From Gordius sp. MW1 (Eukaryota > Nematomorpha > Gordioida > Gordea > Gordiidae): a stretch of 64,000 bases of DNA. Below the pieces are notes generated by a model. It was not told where the DNA came from and did not search any database. It worked only from the letters and a program-made list of their open reading frames with translations. Location: assembly GCA_964036665.1 (NCBI GenBank), contig OZ038526.1, forward strand, positions 12,338,001 to 12,402,000, in the 5' to 3' direction. The position numbers and the translations under genes are program-made. Shown piece by piece: positions 15,201 to 26,135 of this stretch. Each line of letters begins with the position of its first letter. Positions within the stretch are counted from its first letter, which is position 1.

Positions 15201-17329
15201 CACTTGACATTCCCCGGCGTGTTATAGGCCATGAGAATCCCTTGAGGATAGAGATTCACGGTTTCTGTGACGCAAGCGAAATCGCTTATGGGGCATGTAT
15301 ATACATTCGATCTTCCAGCAGTGATAACTGGTCCAGTAGACTTCTTTGCTCCAAATCGCGAGTTGCTCCTATCAAAAGCATTTCAATTCCAAGACTAGAA
15401 TTGTGCGGGGCACTTCTGCTAACAAAATTATTAAAAATTGTCCATTTAGCATTTCAAGTTCCAAAATCCACAACATATTGTTGGACTGATTCGACAATAG
15501 TGTTAGCATGGATCAAGGGTTCACCTAGCAACTGGAATACCTTTGTGGCTAATCGAGTAGCAAAAATTCACAAAACTCTAAAGTTGACAATTGGCATCAT
15601 GTACAAACAAGTGACAATCCAGCCGACTCTTTATCAAGAGGCTGTTCACCAAGTGAGTTGATTAATGATATAAAATGGTGGACAGGACCCATTTGGTTAT
15701 CCACCGACTGTCCTATTATTGAGCATTTGTCTTTGAGTGAATGTCCAATATACCCGAACACAAAACAGTGCACTGCTCTACTATTTGTAAGACTAATCCT
15801 TTGTTAACAAAATATTCTAATTTTCGGAAACTGACACGAATTATAGCATATTGTTTACGGTTTTATTCAAACATTAAATGTAAAAATCAGTTGAAATATG
15901 GATCCTTGTCAACCACAGAACTTTCTCAAGCTACATTAACTGTGTTAAAAATAGTCCAAATGGAATGTTTTTCAACAGATTTACATACCCTTGTAAAGTT
16001 TAATAGGGTATCAAACAACAGTAAAATACTCAGTTTAACCCCTTTTCTTCACGACGGTGTAATCAGAGTAGGCGGAAGACTAAGAAACGCAAGTGTCCCT
16101 TTTAGTCAAAAACATCCTGTTCTTCTTCCAAAAAATCACTTCATTACTAATCTTATAATTAAAATGTACCATGAAGAATATTTGCATACTGGTGTGCAAA
16201 ATACTATAGCTAATGTTCGAACCGCCTATTGGCCCATCAGTGCCAGATCTCTTGTCAAGCAAGTAATACGAAAATGCATTACCTGTTTTAAGGTTAAGCC
16301 AAGACCACAACAATGTATCATGGGCAATCTTCCAACTTGTCGGGTTGTACCTACCAGACCATTCTATAATACCGGTCTAGATTACTTTGGACCATTACAA
16401 ATTCGGGAGAGTAAACGTCGAAATAGCAAGCTCATTAAGGTCTATTCTGCATTGTTTGTTTGTCTTAATACAAGAGCAGTTCATCTAGAGTTAGTATTAG
16501 ACCTTACCACTGAAGCATTTCTTAATGCTTTAAAACGCTTTATAGCTAGGAGAGGTAAACCACTCAATATTTATTCCGATAATGCAACCACTTTTACTGG
16601 AGCTAACAAGAATTTATTACAGCTACAGTCTTTACTTAGTCCCAGCAACCACGAAAGAATAAAGTTGAAACTAGCAGAACAGGGCATTAATTGGCACTTT
16701 AGAGCACCTCATTTTGGTGGTTTATGGGAAGCAGCCGTCAAATCTACCAAACATCATTTGAGAAGAGTATTGGGTCAAGCCCTATTAACATATGAAGAAA
16801 TCACCACACTTTTGATTCAAATCGAAGCCATCATTAATTCAAGACCTCTTACACAATTGTCAGAAGATCCAAATGACTTATCATGCTTAACTCCCGCGCA
16901 TTTTTTGATTGGCTCTTCTTTCACTTCTATCTCTGAACCTAATTGGACATCTGCAAAATTAAATACTTTATCTCGATGGCAGCACACAGAATTATTACGA
17001 CAGCAATTTTGGCGCCGATGGTCAAAGGAGTATTTAAATCAATTTCAGATGCGTAAAAAATGGAAAAAATCATTTCAGAATGTAAAGGTCGGTCAACTTG
17101 TAATAATTAAGGAGGATAACACGCCACCTCTCAAATGGCCTTTAGCCCGTATTCAAGAAATTCACCCAGGCTCCGATGGAGTAACTAGAGTAGTTACTTT
17201 AAGAACATCAGCTGGTTTGATCAAAAGGCCAGTAACAAGACTGCATGTATTACCTATCGATGATATTCTTCACGGATCTACCAATTTGGATGATAGTACT
17301 TTCAACGGGGGGGAGGGGGGGGGGCAGAA
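12286..17329 (+). mobile_element. BEL/Pao internal region, unit 4 (full length, ~5.04 kb)
   Basis: Full complement of parts: zinc-knuckle gag-like region (near 13220-13400), protease (near 13545), reverse transcriptase (about 14340-14800), RNase H (about 15240-15620), integrase (about 16100-16870) and tail to 17300. The polypurine tract is enlarged to seven G, one A and ten G. No envelope-like gene was seen. Broken at several places; youthful by its similarity to unit 1. Confidence 0.92.
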
Positions 17330-17713
17330 TGTTAACACATAACATGAACAACATATACACACATGTTAATACATAACATGAACACCGAACACACACATGT
17401 TAACCCATAACATGAACAATATATACACATATGTTAACCCATAACATGAACAACATATACACATGTTAATACATAACATGAAAAACAGACATTCATTTAT
17501 CAGATGATTATGGTTTTCTAGAACACATACACGTCATGATAACATATTCACGTACATTCAATTTCAACCAACATCACCTATATACATACATTAAAACATC
17601 AACATCCTACACTTAAGCATTATCATTTACTTTATTTACATTATCATATCTTACATATTTACTATTCAATAAACTTCCATTAGTTCAATAAACTTCCATA
17701 ACTTCCATATTCA
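17330..17713 (+). repeat. BEL/Pao LTR E (384 bp), right end of the array
   Basis: Ends in ATATTCA and is followed by unrelated LINE sequence (GTACCTTTTGCCC) rather than by a primer-binding-like site. This makes it the terminal 3' LTR of the array. The target-site duplication cannot be tested because the left end is outside the window. Confidence 0.9.
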
Positions 17714-17990
17714 GTACCTTTTGCCCTTTTATATATAGTCCATCACCAACAGCTTGTGTTGGCAAGCCAATAGTTCACTCGATACTACCCTCATATTTTG
17801 AAAATTATTAGGTGCGTCCTGTTGACGAGTAAGAAATCTATACGTTATAAGGTGTTCTTGTCTCTTCTTTATGAGGGTATTGCCCATAGCTAGGTTAAAA
17901 GTTTGAGCAATTTCTATAATTTCCTTACCCCCTTCATTTCTTACCGTGATTTCTTTCATACCCCTTCTTGATTTACCAAATGTCCATCAT
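17714..17990 (-). mobile_element. RTE-type LINE remnant: endonuclease C-terminal half
   Basis: Read on the minus strand, this encodes the second half of an apurinic-like endonuclease of the RTE clade. A GKSRRG-type segment is followed by RNEGGKEI, then a hydrophobic strand with the NT dipeptide, then EHLITYR, and finally QHKLLVMD. A stop follows a few residues before the BEL array begins, so the copy is decayed. It is the DNA into which the array inserted. It may belong to the same copy as the endonuclease N-terminus at 25946-26135. Confidence 0.75.
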
Positions 17991-18138
17991 AGGGGTAGCC
18001 AGGATTGCCTCAATGGGGGGGGGGGGGTTTAAAAAAAATTTAATAAATAATACTATTAAAACCTAAAATCTATTAAGCTTATATACAGGAATGGCGGAGG
18101 CAGTATCTAATTAAGGGGGGGGGGGGGGGGGGGGGGGG
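17991..18138 (+). repeat. G-tract repeat fragments, including a 24-base G run
   Basis: A motif GGGTAGCCAGGATTGCC followed by 13 G (18015-18027) matches the ends of the G-tract MITEs at 21430, 53061 and 61263. A second fragment ends in 24 consecutive G (18115-18138). No matching second terminus was found, so it is scored as truncated repeats. Confidence 0.6.
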
Positions 18139-18830
18139 TAAATTGTATGTCAAAGAATTTCGAACAAACAAAAACTAAAACGATGGGTTTTTGGTGAAAA
18201 ATGCGTTAATAATATCTTCAGAGACGCAAATTGCAAAGAGCTCCTTCCAATTTTTCTGTTTGCGCTAATTAAGGCCATTTAAACTAAACACTTGCATGGG
18301 CCTTTTAGGCTTAATTTGCCCACCAGTACCAAAAATTGTCCCGGCCCCTGGCCGTTAAAATGGAATTATAAGCCCGAGTTCGCCCCGGTAATTGTAAAGC
18401 ACTGCAGCTTTTTGAACACTTGTCAACACTAAAATAATCTTTTTATTTATATGTTGAAAATGTTCCATAATAATCATGTTAAATATATCAGTCTCAAACA
18501 GGCTTTTGTTTCTTCCAATAAGTAACGCGCCGTTAAATTTTCACTAAGCACTTGAAGCTGCATAAAACCATTTATGATAATTGAAACTCCACGCAAGGTA
18601 ATTTTTATATAACTAAATATACCTATTTTTGTTAACGTTTCACGATCCCCTTATTAAAAAATAAAAACTTTTGGAATCCACTTATTTAAAAATCACAAGT
18701 TCTATGAATAAATAACAATCAACTTCCCTACTCTACTGATGTCCATTGAGGTCCGCTCCAATTACTATGAGGTCTTTACCAAATTGAGAGAGCGTTTCTT
18801 CAAGGTCCATTCAAAAACAATATTTTTTCA
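18139..18830. other. Intergenic, no gene; short GC-rich patch
   Basis: No coding pattern was recognised. The patch at 18290-18400 has GGCCC/CCCGAG-type words like the sub-terminal repeats of the hAT-like ends at 25830-25945 and 57147-58437, and may be a piece of such an element. The rest is AT-rich. Confidence 0.4.
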
Positions 18831-18838
18831 CCTCGGAT

Positions 18839-19592
18839 TAGAGGTGTGCACGGATCAAATTTTTTAGATCCGATCCGAGAGGTTTTCGAAAAATTTTATA
18901 TCCATCCGATCCGAGTTTTTTAAAATCTAAATCCGATCCGAGTTTTTTAAAATTTAAATACGGTCCGATCCGAAATTTTTAAATTAAAATTTTATGAACA
19001 GAACTTTTTATTGATAATTAAATTCAAAATACATAAAAATAAGGTATAGCAATTTTTATAGACCTGAAATAAATATAAAATTTTAATTGACTAATTCCAT
19101 ATTATCATATAAAAATAATAAAGAATCTAAATTTTCTGGTTTAATTCGGGGAAAGGAGCTACGCGTGTGCTTTAAGGAAAGGGGAGATTGTGATTGATGA
19201 TTTTCGGAGTTGAGTTGAGATAGAAAGAGATGCGTGTGCTAAAAAGGAAACAGGAGATGCTGATTTATCATTACACTAGCTCCTTTCTCGCCAAACAAGA
19301 AAGTCTAGCTAGGGAAAAACGCTAGGGAAATACTGATAAATATATTAGGGTAAGTAAGGTGAGAGGTGGTATTAGGCATCAAAAATGGTAAATTAAAAAA
19401 AGAATGCAAAGATAACTATGAAAAGGTATACTAAAAATTATTTAATTAATTAGAACTTATTATTGTTTATTTTAAATTTGAAAATCCAATCCGACTAAAA
19501 TAAAATGTTCACCGATCCGATCCGACTTCCAAAATTAAAATGTTGATCCGATCCGAGTTCGGACGGATCGGATTGATCCGTGCACACCTCTA
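18839..19592. mobile_element. hAT-type non-autonomous element (754 bp) with perfect 8-bp TSD
   Basis: Perfect inverted termini of 20 bp, TAGAGGTGTGCACGGATCAA on the left and its reverse complement on the right. They are flanked by identical 8-bp direct repeats CCTCGGAT at 18831-18838 and 19593-19600. An 8-bp duplication and TAGRGGTGTGCA-like termini are typical of the hAT superfamily. Both sub-terminal regions carry repeated GATCCGA words, the kind of array that hAT transposases bind. No transposase is encoded. Confidence 0.92.
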
Positions 19593-19600
19593 CCTCGGAT

Positions 19601-20595
19601 CAACCACTTTGAGGAGTGTATGCTTACAACGTTTATCGTAACAGTTTTGAAACAGGAGAATCGCCATAATTCTGTCATTAATTCTTTTAACGTCGACAGT
19701 TTATTAAAATTTTATAATACTATACCGACGCCATTCAGATGCGTTTCTCTGCCGTTAAAATAAGATCAGATTGCTCGGCCCGCTGCCCGTATATTTTTAT
19801 TTTCGGGCGGGCACAATGATAAGATTCGGGCTTAATGAAATTTTTTAGATAATGTACTATTTTGTTACTTTTTTATTTTATTGTATATGAAAAGAAAATG
19901 CTAAAAGAGTTAAAAAAAAACTTAATTTTGCCATCCGTCCCCAGGTTATTTCTATAATTTTTGCCCGAACCACTCTATTTCCATCAAGTCCCTATCCCTA
20001 GCTACGTTCATGGAATGGATTGTAATATTTATATAAATGTAGCCCTTTCATTGTTCGTAATTTACATTTGCCGTCTATACATGATTCAAAAGCGTCATGC
20101 CCAAATTGAACAATGCATGTAAGTGCTAAATTTAATTTTAATATAATTTGTTTTTTTAACAAATCTTATTTGGTTTAACAAAGCTTCCCCAATTCGCCTT
20201 TATTATTCCCTTATCACTCGTTGCTATCGCTAAGTTATTACTTATTTTTATAATAATAAATTATACCTTTAATTTTTGCGTCAAAGTAAAACTTTTTTCC
20301 ATAAATAACATTTAAATTCTATTGAAAAATTATTGTTTTTTTATCAAGAAAGTAAGTTCTAAGAGCACAGATTGACTAATTGAACTAATTTTATTAATTA
20401 AGAAGTTTATTTATAGGGTAGGGGCTTAAACTGGTTATATATTGTAATATGATTTATAAAATATGTATACTTTAAACTTAATTAAAAAATTGCTACATAA
20501 ATATTTTCATGGACATCGGCTGCATTCAATTAATATTTTGCTGTTATATGATTTGTAAACGTTCTTTCATGTTTGTACCTAAATGCATTAGCAAT
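19601..20595. other. No gene recognised
   Basis: AT-rich sequence. A GGGC-rich patch at 19765-19830 resembles hAT sub-terminal words (GCCCGC, CGGGCGGGC). No open frame of note. Confidence 0.4.
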
Positions 20596-20692
20596 TAATA
20601 TATATAAAACTCGGGCCTTCGGCCCTCGTGGGAAGGGGGAGAAGGGAAGGGAAGGGAAGGAGGGGAAGGGAAGGAGGGGAAGGAAAGGGGGG
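20596..20692. repeat. Purine-rich simple repeat with flanking small palindrome
   Basis: GGGCCTTCGGCCC palindrome at about 20614 is followed by GGAAG/GGGAAGG repeats to about 20692. Simple-sequence DNA, no coding content. Confidence 0.7.
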
Positions 20693-20844
20693 ACGACTCA
20701 TCTATACTCCGTATAAATGTATCATATTTGCTATGCAATTTATGGGCGAGAAAGGTAAGAAGGGGCGAGAATGCCTATAGGGGGTATTAAATGCCTAATG
20801 ATTAATTAATTATTTATACAAATTTTCCATTTAATTAAAAAAAT

Positions 20845-20960
20845 TGCCCTCTCCGGGATTCGAACCCACATCAGTAGAGGCAGCCTTTGTAGGGGCACAG
20901 GGAACCATATAAGTAGAGGTATAGGCCTTTGTAGGGGAGGGCATAGAGTAATTATCGTTG
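20845..20960 (-). repeat. tRNA-like SINE-type module 1
   Basis: On the minus strand it carries GGTTCGAATCC at 20856-20866, an exact match to the tRNA B-box consensus. The CCGGAGAGGGC acceptor-like end follows. The body is built of a 44-bp motif (GGCACAGGGACCCATATCAG type). It does not fold into a standard tRNA with a clear anticodon arm, so it is called SINE-like. Confidence 0.5.
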
Positions 20961-21429
20961 TTAACCAATTGAATTATTCATTACTAATTCTTTTTTAGGG
21001 GAAAAGGTCAAACTTTGGTTTTTTAACTAATGGGTGTCAAAGGTTGTTAATATGAGAAAAGCGAAAATACCCTAAAGAAGAGGAAATTATAAGAAAATGA
21101 AATATAAAACGATATTCTTGATAAGTGAAAGTGAGCAAAAGCTATTAATTTTAAGCATTGCTGAAAAAGAACACCTGTTTAGAACCACAAATTTGGACAG
21201 AGTCTTAAATATCCATTGATTCCTTCGTTAATAAATAAATCAACGGTTTTCCATAAAAAACGAAATATAAAACTTTCAAATTTGTTCTTGCAAAATCCAA
21301 CGCTAACCTTATTTGTTTAGAGAAATTATAAGCTATTCGTAATTTAACTTGCATGGTTCTTTCATATAAATGAGATATTTTTTAACGTGTAAAAATTAAA
21401 TTACACATTGATAATAAATTCCAGCCTCC

Positions 21430-21600
21430 CCCCTGCGTAGCCAGGGCATAGGGGGAGGCATAAAGTGGCAGCTGCCCCCCCCCCCTAAATTTAAAAAACA
21501 TTAATATTTAAAAAATTATTTAAAATTTCAAAACATCAATTCGCCCCTCCCTAAATCATTACTGCCCCCCCCCTAAATTTAAATCTTGACTACACCCATG
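21430..21600. mobile_element. G-tract MITE (GCGTAGCCAGG family), copy b
   Basis: The left end reads GCGTAGCCAGGGCATAGGGGG. The right end reads CCCCCCC...GACTACACCCATG, its approximate inverse. The interior has an 11-base C run and repeated CTAAATTTAAA. No clear target-site duplication, so the edges are approximate. Confidence 0.5.
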
Positions 21601-21604
21601 AGTA

Positions 21605-23605
21605 AAACTATTGAAGTTATAAGAAATTGATTTGATTTACAACGAATGAGATGGCAAAAAACAAAAATCAATATATAATTAAAACGATCTCGCACCAACT
21701 AAGGGGCAATCATAACAACTGGGGAAGTTGTGTGTTAATAAATGGTGATGAAAAGTTTGTGGGAGTTTAAAATAAGCTTATTTCTAAAAAAATTAATAAG
21801 CACACATTTAATTTAAAAATGTCAGATAAAATACTGAAGAGCTTAAGGACAGTATTAACTTGTGTGCCTTAATCGTAATAATTTTATCACCTTCTTCAAA
21901 CTGAGTGGGTATAATGGCAATTAAATGATTTTAAATTACCAAAAAATTAACATCCTTCATTCTATCATTTTCAAATGCTATGTGCGTCTTCCATCCCAGC
22001 TTTTCCCATCAAAATCACTATTGTTTGCCTTTCACCCATTTTTTCTTTAAAGCATTAAATTTTTTTTAATTAAATACAAATCGAGTTACATAGAAACAAA
22101 GAGAACAAGATAACTAATATATCTAATAATTTCTATAATTAATAAAGTTAGAATTTAAAATAAGAATGGGCATTTTAAATAAGTAATGACACTAATTTTT
22201 AAACAAAAATTAACTTCTGATATTTAATGTGTGCGTAGCAATTAGAAGAAAATCATCAGAAATAAATTAATAAATATGATTTTTCAAAGAAACACCCCTC
22301 CTGCCATAGTTAAAAATACATCAATCACAAATTATTTTAAGATAATTTTATATCATTTTTTTCAATGACTTAACATTTTTTTAAAGAAAAACGTAATTTA
22401 AAAAAAATAACAAATTAACATGTATATTTAACAATATTTAACACAAATATAAATTAAAACCGCTATGTTCTTTCATTAATTAATTAAAATTACCTTTTAT
22501 CAAAGTAATGTGTAAACTGAAGCAATTGTTTATTTGATTTAAAGTATTAAAGTCTAGGGGAAAAGACACGCAAGGGTAAAAACAATATTATTTTGTAAAA
22601 AGAGTTACTTACTTAACTTCTTTAGAATTGCGCGAAAAATTTGAGAATTTCTAAAACAGCCAACAATCTTAATCATTTTAAATTCACGGAAATTATAAAA
22701 TTAAGAAAAAATGGTGAGCATATTCCTAAGGAGAGGGTATAATTTAAATTATGACATCTGGGGTTATAAAAATTGTAAAACTAATCGTGCTTGTTGTTTT
22801 TCAACGTATATCTAGGATAGACAGCAACACAGTTATCGGTAGAAATAGATGGATGGAAGGAAAAGTGCTTTTATAGCTTCTTATTCTTAAAAATTAATTT
22901 TATATTTCTTTATTTTTATCACATAATAATTATAAAGAATTTGACAAGAAAATTTTCTTGTTGGTTTTAAGGGTGGCCCAAAGGGTGACCCATGCCATAT
23001 TTCAAAAAATTATTAAAGTTAATAGGTATAGTGTGAAAATATGAATTTTTCAATAACTTACCAAAAATTTCTTATAGTATTTGTCCAAATTTCAAAGATT
23101 TGCCTTAGACTTGAGTTTAGGTGATATATTTTCTTTCTTTAGAGTTTAGACTATGGTTATATTCAGCCGGTAAAATTATAGATGAAATAAATTTTATTTT
23201 TTTTGCCGCGAATCAAGCTTCCTACTAATCATAGGGCCATTTAAATTGCTTGTTATAATAATTAATACTTAATAAGTATTTATATTTCGTTATATTGTTA
23301 ATTTATTGATGAATTTTAACAAGCATCTTTTCACATTATATGGTAGGTTTGGAATCATTTTGTTTCGGTAACTTAATATTTTTTTATATAACAACTTTTG
23401 AAAAGAGGGTAAGATAGGGGTATGTATTGGATAAAGAAATATATTGTAAGAGGATAAAAAATTATCTGTTCATAAAGGATGGCATGTAGGCATAGAGATG
23501 TGGGGTGGGTGATTTTGGGAGAAGCATTTTGAAATTTTAGCCTTTACTTGTAACAAAACAATATATTAATTTTGTATGCATTTAGTTAGTAACCATCTAA
23601 AATAT
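21605..23605. other. No gene recognised (about 2 kb, AT-rich)
   Basis: Long AT-rich stretch without an open frame of interest, splice-flanked coding segment or recognisable transposon terminus. Confidence 0.4.
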
Positions 23606-23610
23606 GATTT

Positions 23611-23725
23611 GCCCTCGTCGGGATTCGAACCCACATCAGTAGAGGCATAGGCTTTTGTAGGGGGGGGGCACAGGGACCCATATCAGTAGAGGCATAGGCC
23701 CTTCTAGAAGAGGGCATAGGGTAAT
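23611..23725 (-). repeat. tRNA-like SINE-type module 2
   Basis: Same module as at 20845, with the B-box match on the minus strand at 23621-23631 (GGTTCGAATCC). The 44-bp GGCACAGGGACCCATATCAG motif is repeated and there is a run of G. Confidence 0.5.
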
Positions 23726-24136
23726 TATCAATGTTAATTTAATATACAAATTCAAAAACGAAAAAAATAAATTGCATAGCAATTAAAAATTTCGATTCAC
23801 AATTTCTTCTTTAATATAATAAAATAATTAATTGAAGGATGGATAATTATTAAAAATATGCTTCTATGATCGACTACGTGATAATAATAATTGCCCTCCT
23901 GTTTTTCGATTACAATTAAAATGGTTAAAATATTATCGTTAAGTTACATCAAAGACTTTAAAATAAAAAGTTTATATATACATGTAATTTTTTTGATTAA
24001 ATTTTTGACAAAATGCGAATTTTACTTTTTCTAAACAAAATTTTTTTTTTACTTTTGCCTTATGGAAAAATACACATATGGTTTAAATTTTGATTTAATA
24101 TCATTATTATTTTAAAAAATAATTAGAAAGATACTT

Positions 24137-25470
24137 AAAAACAATTTGGCAAATGGTCATTTTTTTCATTGGTCAGTAGCCAGGACGCGGTCAAAAAGGA
24201 TATAAATACATAAGAGACGATTAAAAAACGAAAAAAAAATTTCAAATCACAATTTGGCCAATGGTCATTTTTTTCATTGGTCAGTAACAATAGACGGTCT
24301 ATAAATACATACGAGTCAAAAAAAAACGAAAAAAAAATTTTTGATTCACACTTTGGCCAGGTGATTTTTTCCATTGGTCAGCAGCCAACGGACGGCCAAA
24401 TAGTCACATTATCAATGGTATTAACAAAAACAATATATTAATTTGAAAAAAAAGCGAAAAAAAAATTTTGATTCACACTTTGGCCAATGGTGATTTTTTC
24501 CATTGGTCAGCAGCCAACGGACGGCTAAAAAGTCACATTATCAATGGTATTAACAAAAACAATATATTAATTTGAAAAAAAAGCGAAAAAAAACATTTTG
24601 ATTCACACTTTGGCCAATGGTGATTTTTTTCAATGGTCAACAGCCAACGGACGGTCAAAAAGTCACATTTTCAATGGTATTAACAAAAACAATATATTAA
24701 TTTAACAAAAAAAAAAAACAAAAAAAAATTTCGAATCACAATTTGGCCAATGGTGATTTTTTTCATTGGTCAGTAGCCAGCGGACGGTCAAAAAGTCATA
24801 TAATCAATGGTATTAACAAGAACAATATATTAATTTAATTTAAAAAATAAATAAAAATTTTGCCCTCTCCGGGATTCGAACACGCATCAGTAGAAGCATA
24901 AGCCTTTGTAGGGGCACAGGGATACGTATCAGTATAGGCATAGGCCCTTGTGGGAGAGGCCATGGGGTAATTATCAATGTTAACCAATTCAAAAACGAAA
25001 AAAAAATTTCGAATCACAATTTGGCCAATGGTGATTTTTTTCATTGGTCAGTAGCCAGCGGACGGTCAAAAAGTCATATAATCAATGGTATTAACAAGAA
25101 CAATATATTAATTTAATTTAAAAAATAAATAAAAATTTTGCCCTCTCCGGGATTCGAACCCACATTAGTAAAGGCATAGGGTTTGGTAAGGGGCACAGGG
25201 ACCCATATCAGTAAAGGCATAGGCTTTGGTAAGGGGCACAGGGACCCATATTAGTAGAGGCGTAGGCCCTTGTAGGAAAGGGCATAGGGTAATTATCAAT
25301 GTTAACCTATTCAAAGACGAGAAAATACCATAAATTGCATCGCAATTAAAAATTTCGATTTATTTGGCCAATGGTCATTTTTTTCATTGGTCAGTAGCCG
25401 GCGGACGGTCAAAAATTCATATTATCAATGGTATTAACAAGAACAATATATTAATTTAATTTAAAAAATT
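24137..25470. repeat. Composite tandem array: CCAAT-hairpin unit plus tRNA-like modules
   Basis: Eight copies of a unit of about 100-133 bp, each with GGCCAATGG, a short T-rich spacer and the inverse CATTGGTC, then a GGACGGTCAAAAAGTCA-like segment and AATGGTATTAACAA. Copies centre near 24144, 24252, 24352, 24479, 24608, 24741, 25019 and 25364. In the last two intervals a tRNA-like module (24862-24965 and 25138-25290) is inserted between units. The second of these has its 44-bp motif expanded to three copies. Open frames here arise only from the repeats. Confidence 0.8.
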
Positions 25471-25483
25471 AAAAAAAAATTCG

Positions 25484-25560
25484 TCCTCTCCCTGGCTTGA
25501 ACCCGACACCTCCAGGTCACAAAGCTGGCGCCAATAACTTGGTGGACGACGGACGACCAA
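25484..25560 (-). repeat. Second type of tRNA-like segment
   Basis: On the minus strand it reads CCAGCTTTGTGACCTGG (an anticodon-arm-like stem-loop), then GGTTCAAGCC, a near match to the B box, then an acceptor-like end. The D arm and acceptor pairing are poor. It is probably the head of a different tRNA-derived SINE, not a functional tRNA gene. Confidence 0.4.
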
Positions 25561-25829
25561 AAACGAGCCCATAAATTGCATAGCAATTAATATCAGTGAC
25601 AACAATATTTTAAAGAAACTCTGGCCGAATAATTTAGAAAGACCAAATATTACGTTTTTTGACCTATAGGATTAAAATTAAAGATCAAAAGTTAAATCAC
25701 TCTACTTTTAAATAATATAAGAAATTAGATTTTGTCATGGATAATAAAATATTGCTATATTTGTATTATTCAATATGCCATTAATTGAATGCTTATTTTT
25801 TAATAGTGGTTGAAAGAATTTGAGATCGC

Positions 25830-25945
25830 AAAATTTCGGGCCTAACAGGCAAATTTAACGGGCGGACACCTGAAGGGTTCGGGCGGGCAATGAGGTTAAA
25901 AAATTGAACCGGGCCGGGTTAGGGCATAAAATTCCAAACAAATCT
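25830..25945. mobile_element. hAT-like terminus (one end only)
   Basis: Read from the right, the tip is CAGAGGTCAGATTTG, followed by CCGGCCCGGTT and GCCCGCCCGAACCC sub-terminal repeats. It abuts LINE endonuclease sequence at 25946. No partner terminus was found, so the element is either truncated or its other end has diverged. Confidence 0.45.
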
Positions 25946-26135
25946 GACCTCTGATTGTATCCGTCACCTATATATTTCGCTTTTCGACCTTTCCATTTAG
26001 TCTCTTGTATACAAGCGATATCGATTCTCCTCCTCCTTAGAATGTCAGCCGATTCTCTACTCTCGCTTGTAATCGTACCGCTCTTCCATGACCAAACTTA
26101 ATCCCACGCAAACTAATGTCTTTAACCGTTTACGC
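25946..26135 (-). mobile_element. RTE-type LINE remnant: endonuclease N-terminus
   Basis: The minus-strand translation gives a GT(I/L)T segment, then SADILRRRRIDIACIQETKW, then KG and a GDGYN motif. This is the first part of the RTE endonuclease, with the catalytic-loop glutamate in QETKW. The hAT-like end interrupts it at its downstream edge. The central third of the domain is not found between here and 17990, so the two halves are either one disrupted copy or two copies. Confidence 0.75.

Noticed and set aside
877-17329. Envelope gene making the BEL units retrovirus-like
   Set aside because: No open or decayed frame with a signal peptide or membrane anchor was seen between the integrase tail and the LTR.
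24135-25044. Minus-strand ORFs of 69-79 codons
   Set aside because: They are made of the CCAAT-hairpin tandem units and a tRNA-like module; Phe/Lys-rich low-complexity translations.
24137-25470. CRISPR-like array
   Set aside because: Repeat units are long and variable, spacers are not unique, and the setting is a eukaryotic intergenic region.
20845-25560. True tRNA genes
   Set aside because: The B box is exact, but acceptor, D and anticodon arms do not fold properly and the segments are repeated with SINE-like bodies.
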